Shown here in pieces: positions 1 through 11,700 of a DNA stretch of 64,000 nt. The stretch is taken from positions 1-64,000 of the forward strand of contig JASPKZ010009665.1 of the NCBI GenBank assembly GCA_030220185.1. Reading direction: 5' to 3'. This DNA is from Diploptera punctata. Its lineage: Eukaryota; Arthropoda; Insecta; Blattodea; Blaberidae. Under the pieces are notes generated by a model. That model was not told the DNA's origin. It did no database searches and saw only the letters and a list, made by a program, of their open reading frames with translations. Positions within the stretch are counted from its first letter, which is position 1. Every line of letters begins with the position of its first letter. Made by a program: the position numbers and the translations under genes.

Positions 1-387
1 TTGCATTTTCTTAACTTTTTTAGGGTTAGGTCATTTTTTGGCAATTTTTAGGTCATTTTGAGCATTTTTTACACTTTTCCGGAAGGTTGTGACATTATTT
101 GTATTTGATTTGAGATTTTTATTATAATTCAGTATTTTTCCTTGTCAATACAATTTCTTGGAATAAATAGATGTTTTGCTAACTACTATCGCTATTTTTT
201 AAGGTATGTGCATAATGAACTTGCCCACTTGTAGGAATTTTATTTAATTACTTGCAGGTTATGCTAGCTTCTAACCCCTATTTTTCAAGGAATGTGCTTA
301 ATGGACTTGCCCACACTCCCATTGTTATGCTGTTAAGTGAGGTGGTAGGTTGTTTCTAGCCATCTGTATGAACAGGTTAAGAGCAAA

Positions 388-546
388 ATGCCTAAAGTAA
401 AGGAAAGTGATAGTGTTAAATTAAAGGCATTTGTTTCAAAATATGGAGAAAATATTTTTTCAACGGATGGTCATATTTCATTCTGCAAGATTTGCGATAT
501 GAGAGTGACTGCTGAAAAAAGTAGAGAGGAGCTTTTCCATTTATAA
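388..546 (+). pseudogene. hAT transposase N-terminal fragment (BED-like zinc finger start)
   Basis: A 52-codon reading frame opens at ATG 388 and stops at 544-546. It reads MPKVKESDSVKLKAFVSKYG and then FSTDGHISFCKICDMRV. The lysine-rich start, the FSTDG turn and the CxxC pair resemble the DNA-binding N-terminus of hAT transposases and related CGGBP1-like proteins. The second half of the zinc finger (H..H) and the catalytic domain are absent, because the frame ends soon after CxxC. It is too short for the family, so it is read as a broken transposon piece. It is not linked to the downstream host gene. Confidence 0.55.
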
Positions 547-1000
547 GTCAGTACTAGCAGACAATAGACAATCATGTTTGAAAATCACCGCCAATTCAAA
601 ATTGTTGTAAAAGTGCACTGTGTAATTGAAATGGATTTTCTGCAATAAAAGGTACTGTAATATGTATTTTTAATACTTTTCTTTTAATGTTTTGATGTCA
701 AGTTAAATTTTATATAATTCACTAATCAAATGAGTACTTAATCTAATAAATAGTATTTTCATTGGTGATTCTTAAATTTTTTTGGTCATTTTTTAATTTT
801 ATTAGTCTTTTTAGCTTGTGATAGTCCTCCAGTATTCCACTGGAGGATTTTGATCAAGTTTGGTTTGGTATATGTATTTCCTTGAAGAAAGGTCCCCGTC
901 CTGAGATCCGAATGGGGGACTATTTTACCTCCAGATTTGTATTTCTTTTTCCAAGAGTACAATAAACTAGTTGTAACCGTTTAGTAGTAGGCACCATATG
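547..1000. other. AT-rich stretch, no gene seen
   Basis: This stretch is low-complexity and AT-rich. It contains repeated AGGTCATTTT-like phrases that also occur at 1-60 and 1670-1720, plus a short inverted sequence around 825-850 (TCCTCCAGT/ACTGGAGGA). No reading frame or RNA gene could be supported. Confidence 0.4.
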
Positions 1001-1017
1001 TGGTGGTTACGTCACCC

Positions 1018-1150
1018 ATAGAGAGAAAGTAGGTATAGGAAGGAAGGAGAAATGAACCCCTAGGCCTCGAGTACTCTAATACCATCAGGGTCGAAAGAAA
1101 CAAGAGGTCAGTCAAGGGAGACTGGATAGAAAAGTTGAAAGAGGGAATTG
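1018..1150 (+). repeat. Dispersed repeat J, copy 1
   Basis: This segment shares a run of phrases (TACTCTAATACCATCAGGGT, GTCGAAAGAAACAAGAG, AGGGAGACTGGATAGAAAAG) with 14268-14400. The two are diverged copies of one purine-rich dispersed repeat. Type is unknown; its boundaries and any promoter boxes were not identifiable. Confidence 0.6.
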
Positions 1151-1397
1151 GTATGGGAGGAGAAGTAATACCAATTCGGTCAAAAAAGAAAAACTCACCA
1201 AGCTGACCAGTGCTTGTTGGTGAGTAGCCCTTCCCGTGCATAAGCATGATTACTAACAGCTGCACCACGAGAAGGTGAGGGATTGGACACTAGGTTACTG
1301 TCCAGGTCGGTTCCTTTAAGCCTTCGATGGAAGGAATTAAAGGGTCTCCTCTCTGTTAAAAACAGTAGCCTTTCCGCAGCCATTACAAAGAAAATCT

Positions 1398-1616
1398 GCA
1401 GTAGCAACATTCAGACTGCTAACGGGACATGACTGCTTCAATAAACACCTACACAGAATTGGTATAACAGATTCACCTAAATGTCCTTTTTGCAATTTAA
1501 ATGAAGATGTGGAAAGAAACCATCTCCTCCGTTGTCCAGCTTTTGTAGAAGAGACCAGCCTTTCTGCTAAATATTGGAGTGCAAGAGAGCAAATGATTTC
1601 ATTATCAAGTGCTTGA
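1398..1616 (+). pseudogene. LINE C-terminal piece (RNase H-bearing type), copy 1
   Basis: The frame reads AVATFRLLTGHDCFNKHLHR, then CPFCN, NHLLRCPAF and YWSAREQM, and stops at 1614-1616. The sequence TFRLLTGH followed by a CxxC...H....C cluster and a YW motif is typical of the C-terminal end of non-LTR polyproteins after an RNase H domain. The 5' part is missing. A second copy of the same tail lies at 29040-29270, so this is a dispersed LINE, not a host gene. Confidence 0.65.
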
Positions 1617-1828
1617 CATTAGATACCAACCAACCAACCAATTTTATTAGTCTTTTTTTGTATTTGTTAGGTCATAAATACATTTTTTATTTTGCATTTT
1701 TTACCAATTTATAGGTCATTAAATGCCTTACCCTACTAATAGCATTGCATATGATAAGTTAGTATTAATGTTTATAAGTGAGTTGAATATGTATGTATAT
1801 CATCATCTTTCACTTTAAGGTTTAGATC

Positions 1829-2872
1829 TTCCTCTTCTTCTTCTTCCTTCCAAGTTTAGGCCAAGGCCTGTTACGATCCTATACAAATTTTCCCTCCAGC
1901 GTCTCATAGGACGGCCCAGTTATCTTCGTCCTCTTGGTATATAATTATAAAAAGCTTTGGGGATCCGATTTGAACTCATTCTTTCAAGATGGTTTTTCCA
2001 ATTTAGTTGGTACTGTTTAATATATTCCAAAATTGGCGTAGTCTTCAATTCTTTTAAGATATCGGTGTTCCTTTTCCGATCCCATCTGGTGTAACCTGCT
2101 GCTGTTCTGCGCATGAATCTCATTTCACAAGCCGTTATTCTGCTTTCATGTTGTCTTTTTAGTGTCCATGCTTCACTACCATAGGTCAACACTGGTCTAG
2201 CCAAAGTGTTATATAAACGTAATCTGGTGTTTTTTTTTTTTGTACAAGGGATGGTTTCATAACTTGATTAATGATTCCCAAACTTTTATTATAACTAGTA
2301 ATTTTTTCAGGGATATCCTTTTCATCCCAGATAGAAAGATAATATCCAAGATATTTAAATTGATTAGATCTCTCTAAAATTTTATCCTGGAGTCAGATTT
2401 TACTTTGCATGTGGTCCTTTCCATGAAATGCCATAATTTTAGTTTTGTTAATTGATATTTCCATATTAAATTTGGCACCTATTTTTTGTAAATTATAAAT
2501 TGATCGTTGCAAATCATTTTCAGAAAGTGCCAGAAGAGCTAAATCATCTGCAAAAAGAATAGCATCGAGTTTGAGGTTCCTATTGATGGGTATATATCTC
2601 TGTTGTGTTTTCCTCCATTCGTTTATCATTCTATTCATATATATATATATATATATATATAATGAAAAGCACTGGTGAAAGTCCACATCCCTGTCTTACT
2701 CCAGTGTTAATCTTTTTCCAAGAAGATAATTTGTCATCTTGTTTAACAGAGATTTCATTATCTTTATAGATGTTGAAGATATTAGTAATATATTGTTGTG
2801 GAACGTTATCATCAGCTAAAATTTGTAATAATATATTTCTGTCTAGATCTTACTATGTCTTTAATCCCTTTG
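1829..2872 (-). mobile_element. LINE fam1, 5'-truncated copy 1
   Basis: The - strand encodes the C-terminal half of a non-LTR reverse transcriptase: [11 protein letters not shown] (the FADD catalytic box, about 2540-2570), [13 protein letters not shown], then [14 protein letters not shown] and a GRRSLGRPMKRW-type tail. The frame breaks several times, for example a T-run near 2230 and an extra codon near 2100. The 3' end on the - strand runs into a GAAGAAGAAG tail at 1829-1852. A dinucleotide TA run sits inside the coding region at 2636-2660. A near-identical copy lies at 4951-6112. Confidence 0.85.
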
Positions 2873-2906
2873 GTTTATAATAATTTGCTTTCTTGGGCAA
2901 TCTGTC

Positions 2907-3078
2907 CTGTGCCATAGCCGAGTAGTTAAGGCAGGAAGCCTTGGCACAGAGCTACGGGACTTGTGCTGGTTCGAGTCTCCATGGGGGAAGAAATTTTCTT
3001 ATGCTATTTCAGCCAGTATGGGACCGGTGCCCACTCAGCATCGTGAGGCATTTGGGTAGCTATTGTTTGTCTGGTTTA
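2907..3078 (+). mobile_element. SINE-C, copy 1 (truncated)
   Basis: It opens with CCATAGCCGAGTAGTTAAGG (A-box-like) followed by GCTGGTTCGAGTCTC (B-box), so it has a type II tRNA-like (Leu/Ser-style) head. The body CAGTATGGGACCGGTGCCCA is shared with 32792-33116 (+), 22409-22575 (-) and 39108-39306 (-). This copy ends early, at GGCATTTGGGTAGCTAT. Confidence 0.75.
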
Positions 3079-3201
3079 ACTTTGCAAGAAATTTGTAGAA
3101 AGAGACAGCTGTGCTCCCTCTCTCACTCGCACCAGTGTTGTCGGTGTTTCTTCAGCAGATGTTAATAGGGGAAAGGGGGAAGATGAAAAACTGACAACAG
3201 A

Positions 3202-3516
3202 GTGGGTTCTTTCTTTTGTTACTGGGTGAAAGCGGTCAAGGATCTACCCTTATATCTCCAAATTAATTGTAAAGATTGTGAAAGGATATACATAGGAAAA
3301 ACAAAAAGGAATTTAAATACGAGATTAAAGACACGCCTCAGAAATGTTAAAAATGGAGAAACAGAAAAATCTGCAATAGCTGCACATGCCTGGTCAGAAA
3401 AACACAGAATAGAAACCAAAACAAAATTACTAAAACATTTGGAAAAACTGAAGGAACTCACAAATTGGGAAAAAGATTACACATGCAAGAATAAAAACAT
3501 AACTATGAATTTTTAA
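3202..3516 (+). pseudogene. Penelope-like GIY-YIG endonuclease relic, copy 1
   Basis: From about 3255 the frame reads [20 protein letters not shown], then [20 protein letters not shown] and SEKHRIETK. The CxxC before YIG-KT, the downstream Arg and the SA.AAHAW.E.H block are the GIY-YIG endonuclease module fused to the reverse transcriptase in Penelope-like elements. The first 17 residues (MGSFFCYWV...) have no such similarity and are probably random upstream sequence. No reverse transcriptase part is found next to it. A 3' tail follows to about 3715. Confidence 0.8.
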
Positions 3517-3539
3517 ATACTCGGTGATAAGGAGAGGGG

Positions 3540-3715
3540 ATTGATTTGAAAGTTCGTCGGTCAGCCATCAGATGGCACGGAGGTCAGTCTGCAGGAGAGG
3601 AGGCCGTTGGACGTCAGTTGTGAACATGATACAGCATTGAGAATGTCACAAATACAGTGTAGAAACTCGAGTCTGTGAGGGAGTTAAGAAGTATGAGGTG
3701 AGTCAAAAACAACTC
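3540..3715 (+). mobile_element. Penelope-like 3' tail
   Basis: The phrase TTCGTCGGTCAGCCATCAGATGGCA parallels the TTCATCAGTCCACCAACAGA tails seen after other Penelope relics here. The phrase CATTGAGAATGTCACAAAT followed by AAGAAGTATGAGGTGAG recurs in the palindrome at 10791-10916. The hammerhead-like core is not recognisable in this copy. Confidence 0.5.
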
Positions 3716-3730
3716 AACATAAATTAACTG

Positions 3731-4340
3731 TCTTCTTCTTCTTCTTCTTCTTCCTTTCCAGGATTAGGTCAATGCGACCTGTTCCGGTCTCAAATCCATC
3801 GTTTCCTTGGCCGTCCCAAAGATCTTTTTCCATGTGGTTTGTAGGCATTGATCTTTTTGGGTAATCTTGTATTGTCCATTCTGTCTAAATGTTCTTTCCA
3901 TTGGTATTTGTGCTCTTCTAGTTTATCGAGTATTGAAAATATCTCCAGTTCATTTCTTATTGATTCATTGTGTAATCTATCCATGCGTGTATATCCTTTT
4001 ATGGATCTTAAAAATTTCATTTCAGTGGCTTGAATGTGTGAGACATCTTTTTTTGTAAGTACACAAGATTCAGATCCATATAAAAGAACAGGAACAGCCA
4101 TAATTTTATACAACCTGAGCTGAGTTTCTCTTCGAGTCTTTCTGAGGGTTCTTCTTATGGTGCCACACATCATTTGATATCGGTTTAATTTATTGTGTAT
4201 ATCCCAATTGTAGCTGCATATTATATTTGAACCAAGATAGTTAAAGTGTGCTATCTGATCTATTATTTCATTATTGATCACTATTTTTGCTCTGACTGGC
4301 ACTTTGCCCTGAAAAGCCGTAATTTTAGTTCTTATTATAT
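3731..4340 (-). mobile_element. LINE fam4-like 3' end
   Basis: On the - strand the frame contains NYLGSNI, IRRTLRKTRRETQLRLYKIM, PVLLYGSESCVL, ATEMKFLRSIKGYTRMDR and KPHGKRSLGRPRKRW, the thumb and C-terminal region of a non-LTR reverse transcriptase. Its GAAGAAGAAG 3' tail is at 3732-3752. The catalytic FADD part is missing. Its upstream end is joined in frame to a fragment of another LINE family at about 4340 (see next entry). Confidence 0.8.
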
Positions 4341-4712
4341 CTGGCTTCCTATACATATCATGTAGCTCACTATTATGTAGTTTTCTCCATTCACCTGTTT
4401 CTTTTGGCCCAAACATTTTTCTAAGGACTTTATTCTCAATTACTCATAATTTCCTTTCCTCCTTTAAAGTAAGAGTCCATGTTTTGCATCCATATAATAT
4501 AACTGGAAGAATAACAGTTTTATATATTTTCAGTTTAACGTTTTTTGAAAGGAGTTGATGTCAAGAGTCCCTGTAATGCATAATAGCATGCATTTCCAGA
4601 AGTGAGCCTATGTTTAATTTCCTATTTATGATTGTTGTTCCTTGGTATATGAATTCAGCCACTTCCTCAAAATTGTTATCCAACTCATTTATAAATTGAA
4701 AATTACTTCATA
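4341..4712 (-). mobile_element. LINE fam2 fragment, fused in frame to fam4-like LINE
   Basis: The - strand reads a fam2 segment: an IILPVILYGCKTWTL-like stretch with breaks, then FGPKETGEWRKLHNSELHDM and YRKPDIIRTK, after which sequence of the other family (ITAFQGKVPVRAK) continues in the same open frame to 3790. The 3' half of fam2 (MGNERRAW..., MRWENNINYD...) is missing. The 208-codon chimeric frame 4416-3790 is therefore a fusion of two LINE relics and not a gene. Confidence 0.75.
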
Positions 4713-4765
4713 GTGTTTCTTCCCACTGTAATTTTGTTGAAAAACTGTACATTTTACTGTTTCAG

Positions 4766-4887
4766 GGACCTGTTGTTGCAGCATGTCAAGATATTATAGT
4801 TCTGATTCCACAATGGCTGATTATTATTCTGATAATAGGTGCTCATTATGCAATAGTCTTCCATCTTGAAGTTCCAGGTTGTCCAAT
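4766..4887 (+). CDS. Hgsnat: Hgsnat exon (membrane segment before GYLGPGG)
   Basis: The acceptor is TACTGTTTCAG ending at 4765 and the donor is GTAAGT at 4888. The exon reads [20 protein letters not shown] and on through [12 protein letters not shown], ending with two bases of a Met codon. It encodes a hydrophobic transmembrane helix. It enters in phase 0, so a preceding exon is expected upstream. Confidence 0.92.
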
Positions 4888-5744
4888 GTAAGTAAAAATA
4901 ATTATTATTATGTTCTGTGACTTTAACGTATAATGGAGTTTAGCAGAATCTTCTTCTTCTTCCTCCCAAGTATTAGGCCAAGACCTGTTACGATCGTATA
5001 GCAAATTTTCCCTCCAGCGTTTCATAGGATGGCCCAGTGATCTTCATCCTCTTGGTATATAATTATAAAGAGCTTTGGGGGATCCGATTTGAACTCATTC
5101 TTTCAAGATGGTGTTTCCAATTTAGTTGGTACTGTTTAATATATTCCAAAATTGTCATAGTCTTCAATTCTTTTAAGATATCGGTGTTCCTTTTCCGATC
5201 CCATCTGGTGTAACCCGCTGTTCTGTGCATGAATCTCATTTCACAAGCCATTATTCTGCTTTCATGTTGTCTTTTTAATGTCGATGCTTCACTACCATAG
5301 GTCAACACTGGACTAGCTGAAGTGTTATATAAACATAATCTGGTGTTTTTTTGCACAAGGGATGGTTTCATAACTTGATTAATAATTCCCAAACTTTTAT
5401 TATAACTAGTAATTTTTTCAGGGATATCCTTTTCATCCCAGATAGAGAGATAATATCCAAGATATTTAAATTGATTAGATCTCTCTAAAATTATATTCTC
5501 GAGACAGATTTTACTTTGTTTGGGGTCCTTCCCATGAAATGCCATAATTTTAGTTTTGTTAATTGATATTTCCATATTAAATTTGGCACCTATTTTTTGT
5601 AAATTATAAATTGATCGTTGCAAATCATTTTTGGAAAGTGCCAGAAGCGCCAAATCGTCTGCAAAAAGAATAGTATTGAGTTTGAGGTTCCTATTGATGG
5701 ATATATATCCTTGTTGTGTTTTCCTCCATTCGTTTATTATTCTA

Positions 5745-5786
<42 letters not shown>

Positions 5787-8700
5787 GAAAAGCACCGGTG
5801 AAAGTCCACATCCCTGTATTACTCCATTGTTGATCTTTTTCCAAGAAGATAGTTTACCATCTTTTTTAACAGAAATTTCATTATATTTATAGATGTTGAA
5901 GATATTAGTAATATATTGTTGTGGAACGTTATCATCAGCTAAAATTTGTAATAATATATTTGTCTACTTTGTCAAAAGCCTTTATGAAGCCAACAAAGGC
6001 GATATGAATTTCTATATTGAATTCCTTGTGCTTTTCTAATAGTAGTTTTAGAGTGAAGAATCCATCTGTACAAGATCTACCCTTTCTGAATCCATTTTGC
6101 TCTTCTCCAATTATTAATTATAAAATTAAAAATTATAATGTAAAATTATAAAATAGTTACCCAAAAGGTCCGTCTTCTCAACTTAAAAATTATTGATTGT
6201 CTGTAGTGCTTTCAGGACCTGTGCCATCATCAGCAGTAACAGGATGTGAGTTTTTATCAGTTGATCCCTGAATTTTTAAGTTGAGGAGACGGACCTTTTG
6301 AGTAACTATTTTATAATTTCACATTATAATTTTTAATTTTATGAATAATACATCAACGGAATTTTATCATGGATTTTATTATTGTTTAGAATCTTAATTG
6401 AGGTTAAAAGATTTATTAATGAGTTTCAATAATTTATTACCCACAGGGGTTATCTGGGACCAGGTGGAATACAAGACAATGGTGATTTCAGACGTTGTGT
6501 TGGAGGTGCAACTGGATATGTCGACAGAATGATCTTGGGTGTAAATCACATGTATCAGAATCCAACAGAGAATGAAGTTTATAAGTCTGGTGCTTTTGAG
6601 CCGGAGGGGATTGTAGGTAAGGGCATGTTTAAAAACAAATAAATTAATGAATATACCTCATAGTGAGAATTCCTAAAATAAGTAAATAATAATCAATTGA
6701 GTTGGTGTTTACTTAATGATAATCCATATTTATTAATTAAATAAAAATAAAACTTAATTTTATTTGATTTTCATATTTATTAAGATATAATTCAGTGACA
6801 GCTGTTTCAGTACACTGTACCTTCTTCAGACATGTTAACAAATTATGAATTGTGTTATTATAGTACATATCAACTGATCTAAGCAACAATACAACAATAA
6901 TTTATTTAAATTTTTAAATATTCAAAATATGCTAACCACCTATTCCAATTTAATCGTTGTTTTGATCCAAATTTTGAAATTTTACATGTTTGTGTTAAGG
7001 GTAAGAAGTTGGACCTTTTGGTGGCTGTAGAAATAAATAAATTGAAAAGTAGTAATAAACTGTTAAATTCTCAACTTGATTTGAATGAATTGCCTTTGTT
7101 AAATTAAAAAATTTAAATAAATTATTGTTGTATTGTTGCTTAGATCAGTTGGAACACAATTCATAATTTGTTATCATGTCTGAAGAAGGTACAGTGTACC
7201 GAAACAGCTGTCACTGAATTATATCTTAAATATGAAAATCAAATAAAACTAAGTTTTATTTTTATTTAATTAATAAATAAATAGTGAGTCGTGAAATCTC
7301 ACATCATACTCCATGATCCTCAAGCTGATATTCAACTGCAGTTTCGAGAGACATCCCTCTCATCTTCAGCCATCTTTACGACTATTGAATTTCAGTCTAC
7401 ACTTTCATCTTTAAAATTGCCATCTGGTGTTGATCTGATGAACTTTGAGATCAAGTCTTGTTTGCCTGGAATTTCAAAATTCTTAGATCAAACTGTCAAA
7501 TCCAAGGATTTTTCCAAATGTTTCAAAAGTTTAGCAACTTTTTCAATTGTGTGACTCTCCAGCAAACTATGGGCTGCAATAACCAATTTTTCAATTTCAC
7601 CATTTTTAATATTTCTAAAGTATTCTTTTGTGCGAGTGTCTAAATTCCTTTTTGTTTTTCCTATGTATACTTTATTGCAGTATTTACAATTAATTTGATA
7701 AATTCTGATTCTTTACTATCTAGGGTATTAATTTTCTTATTAGTTATTAGTAGTCTACCCTGGCTAAATTTATTTATTGGTTTAACTTTTACAGGAATTA
7801 ATCACTATGAGGTTTAATTTATGGTAAAATAAAATGTTTCCTACCTCTCCTCATATAAATCTTCTAAGTAGATCGCAATTTCGAGACCATAACGGTCTCA
7901 TCTGCAGTACAATCTTGACGACTGATGTTATGTCAATCGGAAGAAACTCTTCTTCTTCCCTCTGTTGGTGGACCGATGAACTTCTGGATCAGGTCAGAAT
8001 TTGCAGGAATTTCGAAGTTCATAAGTTTTCCTTTGTTTTTCTGAATGTGGATTTTTTCCCAAACTGTGAGTTCCTTTTATTAAATTAATATTAAGAAGCT
8101 AAAGCTGTTACTATGATTGAAATAAGTATATTAAAGTACACTACTAAATTATTGTAATCAAATGGTTACAATAATTTAGTAGTGTACTTTAATATACTTA
8201 TTTCAATCATAGTAACAGCTTTAGCTTCTTAATATTAATTTAATAAATAATGCTATAGCTATGTGGAGTCCCTTCATGTCTTCTTCAGGTAGAAGCCATT
8301 CATTGTGTATTTGTGAATGATGATTCATAGCATTTGAATGTGGGACCAAGACAGTAAGGTAAAGGAAGGATTTATGCTTGGATGGGAAGGAAGCCTGGAT
8401 TAGCTCAATGGTTAGAGCATCAGCACGGAAAACTGAAGGTTCGGGGTTCGATTCCCGATTCAGGCATAAATTTTTCTTATTTAAAGAGAAAAATTATACG
8501 CTCAGACCGGGACTTGAACCCGGGACCCTTGGTTTTCTAGTCCAAGTGCTCTACCATTTGAGCTACCTGAGCAAGTACCGTTCTAAACGCAAATCTCTCT
8601 CTATATACGTTGTAATTCCCGCCCACCAAATGCTTTGAAGCCTTTGCTTCTATCTTTGCAAATGGCAGCTCCTATATTAAGAAGACATATTTGGGAATTA

Positions 8701-11700
8701 TACATTACATTATAAATGCCAGTACGGCTATTTTCGACCAAGGGTCCCGGGTTCAAGTCCCGGTCTGAGCGTATAATTTTTCTCTTTAAATATGATTTAT
8801 CCATCATTGAGATGTATGAAATTAATAATAAAAACATATAAATTTTTCTCTTTACCATTTGATTACAATAATTTGTGAGTTCCTTTTGTTTATCTATTTC
8901 TTTAATTAATCTGGATTTGATTCAATTAAATGTTTTTTGGACCAACCAATAAAAAATGAAAATTGAAGAAGAAAACAAATCAGGAATTTTAATATTATTC
9001 AGTTTTAAACATCTTAATGATGCAGGGATTGTGACAAAATTTATAATGGAAAAACAAAAAAAAAAAATTGAAAATAAGGGTGAAAGAACATCTTAGAAAT
9101 GTCAAAAATGGAGAAGTGGAAAAGTCAGCAGTAGCTGCTCATGCTTGGTCCGAAAAAACATTTAATTGAATCAAAAGCCAGTCTAATTAAACAAATAGAT
9201 AAACAAAAGGAACTCATGGTTTGGGAAAAAAATCCACATTAAGAAAAACATAGGAAAAGAAATTCCCGCTAATTCTGACATGATCCAGAGGTTCATCGGT
9301 CCACCAACAGAGGGAAGAAGAAGAGTTTCTTCCGATCGACATAACATCAGTCGCCAAGATAGTACTGAAGATGAGACCGTTATGGTCTCGAAATCGCAAT
9401 CTACTTAGAAGATTTATATGAGGAGAGGTAAGAAACATTTGATTTTACCATACTTATTTATTGGTGCTAATCCACGAATTTTGAAATTCCCACTAAACAA
9501 GATTTGATCCCAAAGTTCATCAAATCAACACCAGATGGCAACTTTGAACATGAAGGTATAGACCAAAATTCAACAGTTGTAAAGATAGCCGAAAATGAGT
9601 GGAATGTCTCTCAAAACTACACTTCTGTGATTGAATATCATGGACCATGAGGTGAGATTTCACGGCTCTTACTCTTGCCACCATTAGTCCAAGAATGTGT
9701 TGCAATGTAATTTAGCATGCTTTTTTTACCATTTTCATTACCTACAACTAGAGTTAGAGTTTATCATAAGTAAAGCCACGAGTGATTTCTAATTTATCTA
9801 AAGAATTTGGAAATCAAGAGTGGCATTTGTTAGGACTATTTAACGAATAAAATTAGGCTGTTTACTCAAAAATCATTGTTTAAATATAGTTCTTTCAAAA
9901 TATTTATATATTTAATGTAAACGGCGATGTTTGAAAACAATTGAGACATTTTTGGTTATGTTTCAATTTGCCATCCACTGCAACTTGATCATATTATTTA
10001 TTACCAAATAGGATTGCAATATTGTAAGAATGCACCCTAATGGAGAAAAAATGAAACACATCAAACTTTTTATTATAACCAACATTATAGGTTATTAATT
10101 GATTTTTTTAGGAAACAACTCAGTAAAATCATTATTTAAAAACACAATTATTGAACACACAATTATCAAAGAGGGCATGCCATTGCGTAGTGATTAAGGC
10201 ACTGCGCTACAAGCTGCAAGGTCGAGGGTTTGAGTCCCGGTGGGGTCAGGATTTTTAAACTGACCTAAACCTTCTGGCAGCACCATGGCTCTGGGGTCGA
10301 CTCAGCCTCTAATGGAAATAAATACCAAACACTTGTTCTGGGGGTAAAGGTGGCCGTTATGCATGGTTGACATCAAGTGCCGATTGTCTGGAAAAAGTAG
10401 GAGCCTTAACCTCATGAGGCCTGTAGTGGGATCACTTTACCTTTTAACAATTATCAAATGTGTAGTTCATAGGAATCTTTTGATTATTTCTTATAATCAA
10501 CTTATTTGTTGGAGAGTCAGTCACTGCAAAATAATGCTCTGACCTGTTCAGAATGTTAAAAAGAGCTTTCTTTATTTTGGTAAACATAATTCGATAAATA
10601 TCAAGGTGAAACACGGCTGTGATTGGTTGTAAAATAAAATTAATTGAAACTTTATTTGTCATTGAGTCCCATTTAGGCCATTAGTTAAATAGTCAGAAAA
10701 ATGCAGCATGTGTATGTTGAGTGTGTATTTGTTGATTTTTCTACATAAAGAAAAGTTATTATTTTATTGTTTATTTTTTATTATTTCACTCACCTCATAC
10801 TTCATAATTCCTAGCAGACCCAGGGTTTCTTCACATCATTTGTGACATTGAGAATGTCACAAATGATGTGAAGAAACCCTGGATCTGCTAGGAATTATGA
10901 AGTATGAGGTGAGTGAAATAATAAAAAATAAACAATATTAAAAAAACCTCATAGTGTTATTTCCTATCTACATAACTTAAAAAAGTTATTATTTGTTTAT
11001 TTCAGGGTGTTTGCTGTCAGTTTTCCAAGTGTTTCTTGGAGTTCAGGCAGGGACCACATTGACATTCTATCAGGAATGGAAAGACAGATTAAAACATTGG
11101 CTAGCATGGGGCACTGCATCAGGAATAATAGGAGCTATATTATGTCTTGCAAGCAAAGAGGAAGGTTGGATTCCTGTCAATAAAAATTTATGGTAAGATA
11201 TACTGTTGTTTTGAACTTTTCAGGAAAAAAACACTGAGGTTTAATTTAAGATTAAATTAAAATGTTTCAGACCTCACCTCACATCCAGTCTTCTAAGTAG
11301 ATCCTGATTTCAAAGCCTTCTCGGCTACATCTTTAGTACTCTCTGGTTGACTGATGTTATGTTGATGAGAAGAACTGCTAAGTTTATCATTCCTTGATAA
11401 TGGCATGTGGGATCATGCCAAAACGTCGCAGTCAGTGGCCAGAGGCCAAACTTGAATCCAAGACATGGAAAACCCAAGAAAACTTTCTTATTCATACTTA
11501 CATCCGCAAAAATCTGCAATATAACATATATATATATCATCATCATCATCATAGTACATTTACGAATTTAGGTCATTTGTTGACCTGTTTCGGCCTCAAG
11601 AGAAACACCATCCAAAAGTCTTTTGAGTGGACGTCGTGGTCTTCTTCTTCCTGCAGATTGATATCTTAACACATTCAGTACCAGGCACTCAGCAGGGCGT

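Larger units (their letters stand above)
6720..7275. mobile_element. Long inverted-repeat element L, copy 1
   Basis: The left arm (about 6735-6905) and right arm (about 7110-7270) are reverse complements: GATATAATTCAGTGACAGCT on the left and AGCTGTCACTGAATTATATC on the right, continuing through GATCTAAGCAACAATACAAC. A short AT-rich middle separates them. A second copy with the same arms lies at 27828-28280. Each arm holds a hammerhead-like motif. No transposase is seen. Relation to Penelope-like terminal repeats is an inference. Confidence 0.8.
8079..8873. mobile_element. Composite insertion (palindrome plus two opposed tRNA-like genes) flanked by 14-bp direct repeats
   Basis: TGTGAGTTCCTTTT occurs at 8065-8078 and again at 8874-8887, bordering the insertion, like a target-site duplication of target-primed retrotransposition. 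Inside are the 81-bp palindrome, a + strand tRNA-like gene (8393-8465), a - strand tRNA-like gene (8500-8572), and sequence matching the 303-bp tRNA-like unit of the 49.6-53.5 kb array. Near 8739-8770 a half tRNA (B-box side, GGGTTCAAGTCCCGGTCTGA) closes the unit. Confidence 0.65.

Noticed and set aside
1..4765. Further upstream Hgsnat exons
   Set aside because: No sequence with the family's N-terminal motifs and proper splice sites was recognised among the transposon fragments; they probably lie outside the window.
8378..8638. Protein-coding frame across the tRNA-like pair
   Set aside because: The motif [20 protein letters not shown] and [11 protein letters not shown] are translations of tRNA-like A/B-box sequence, a common annotation error.
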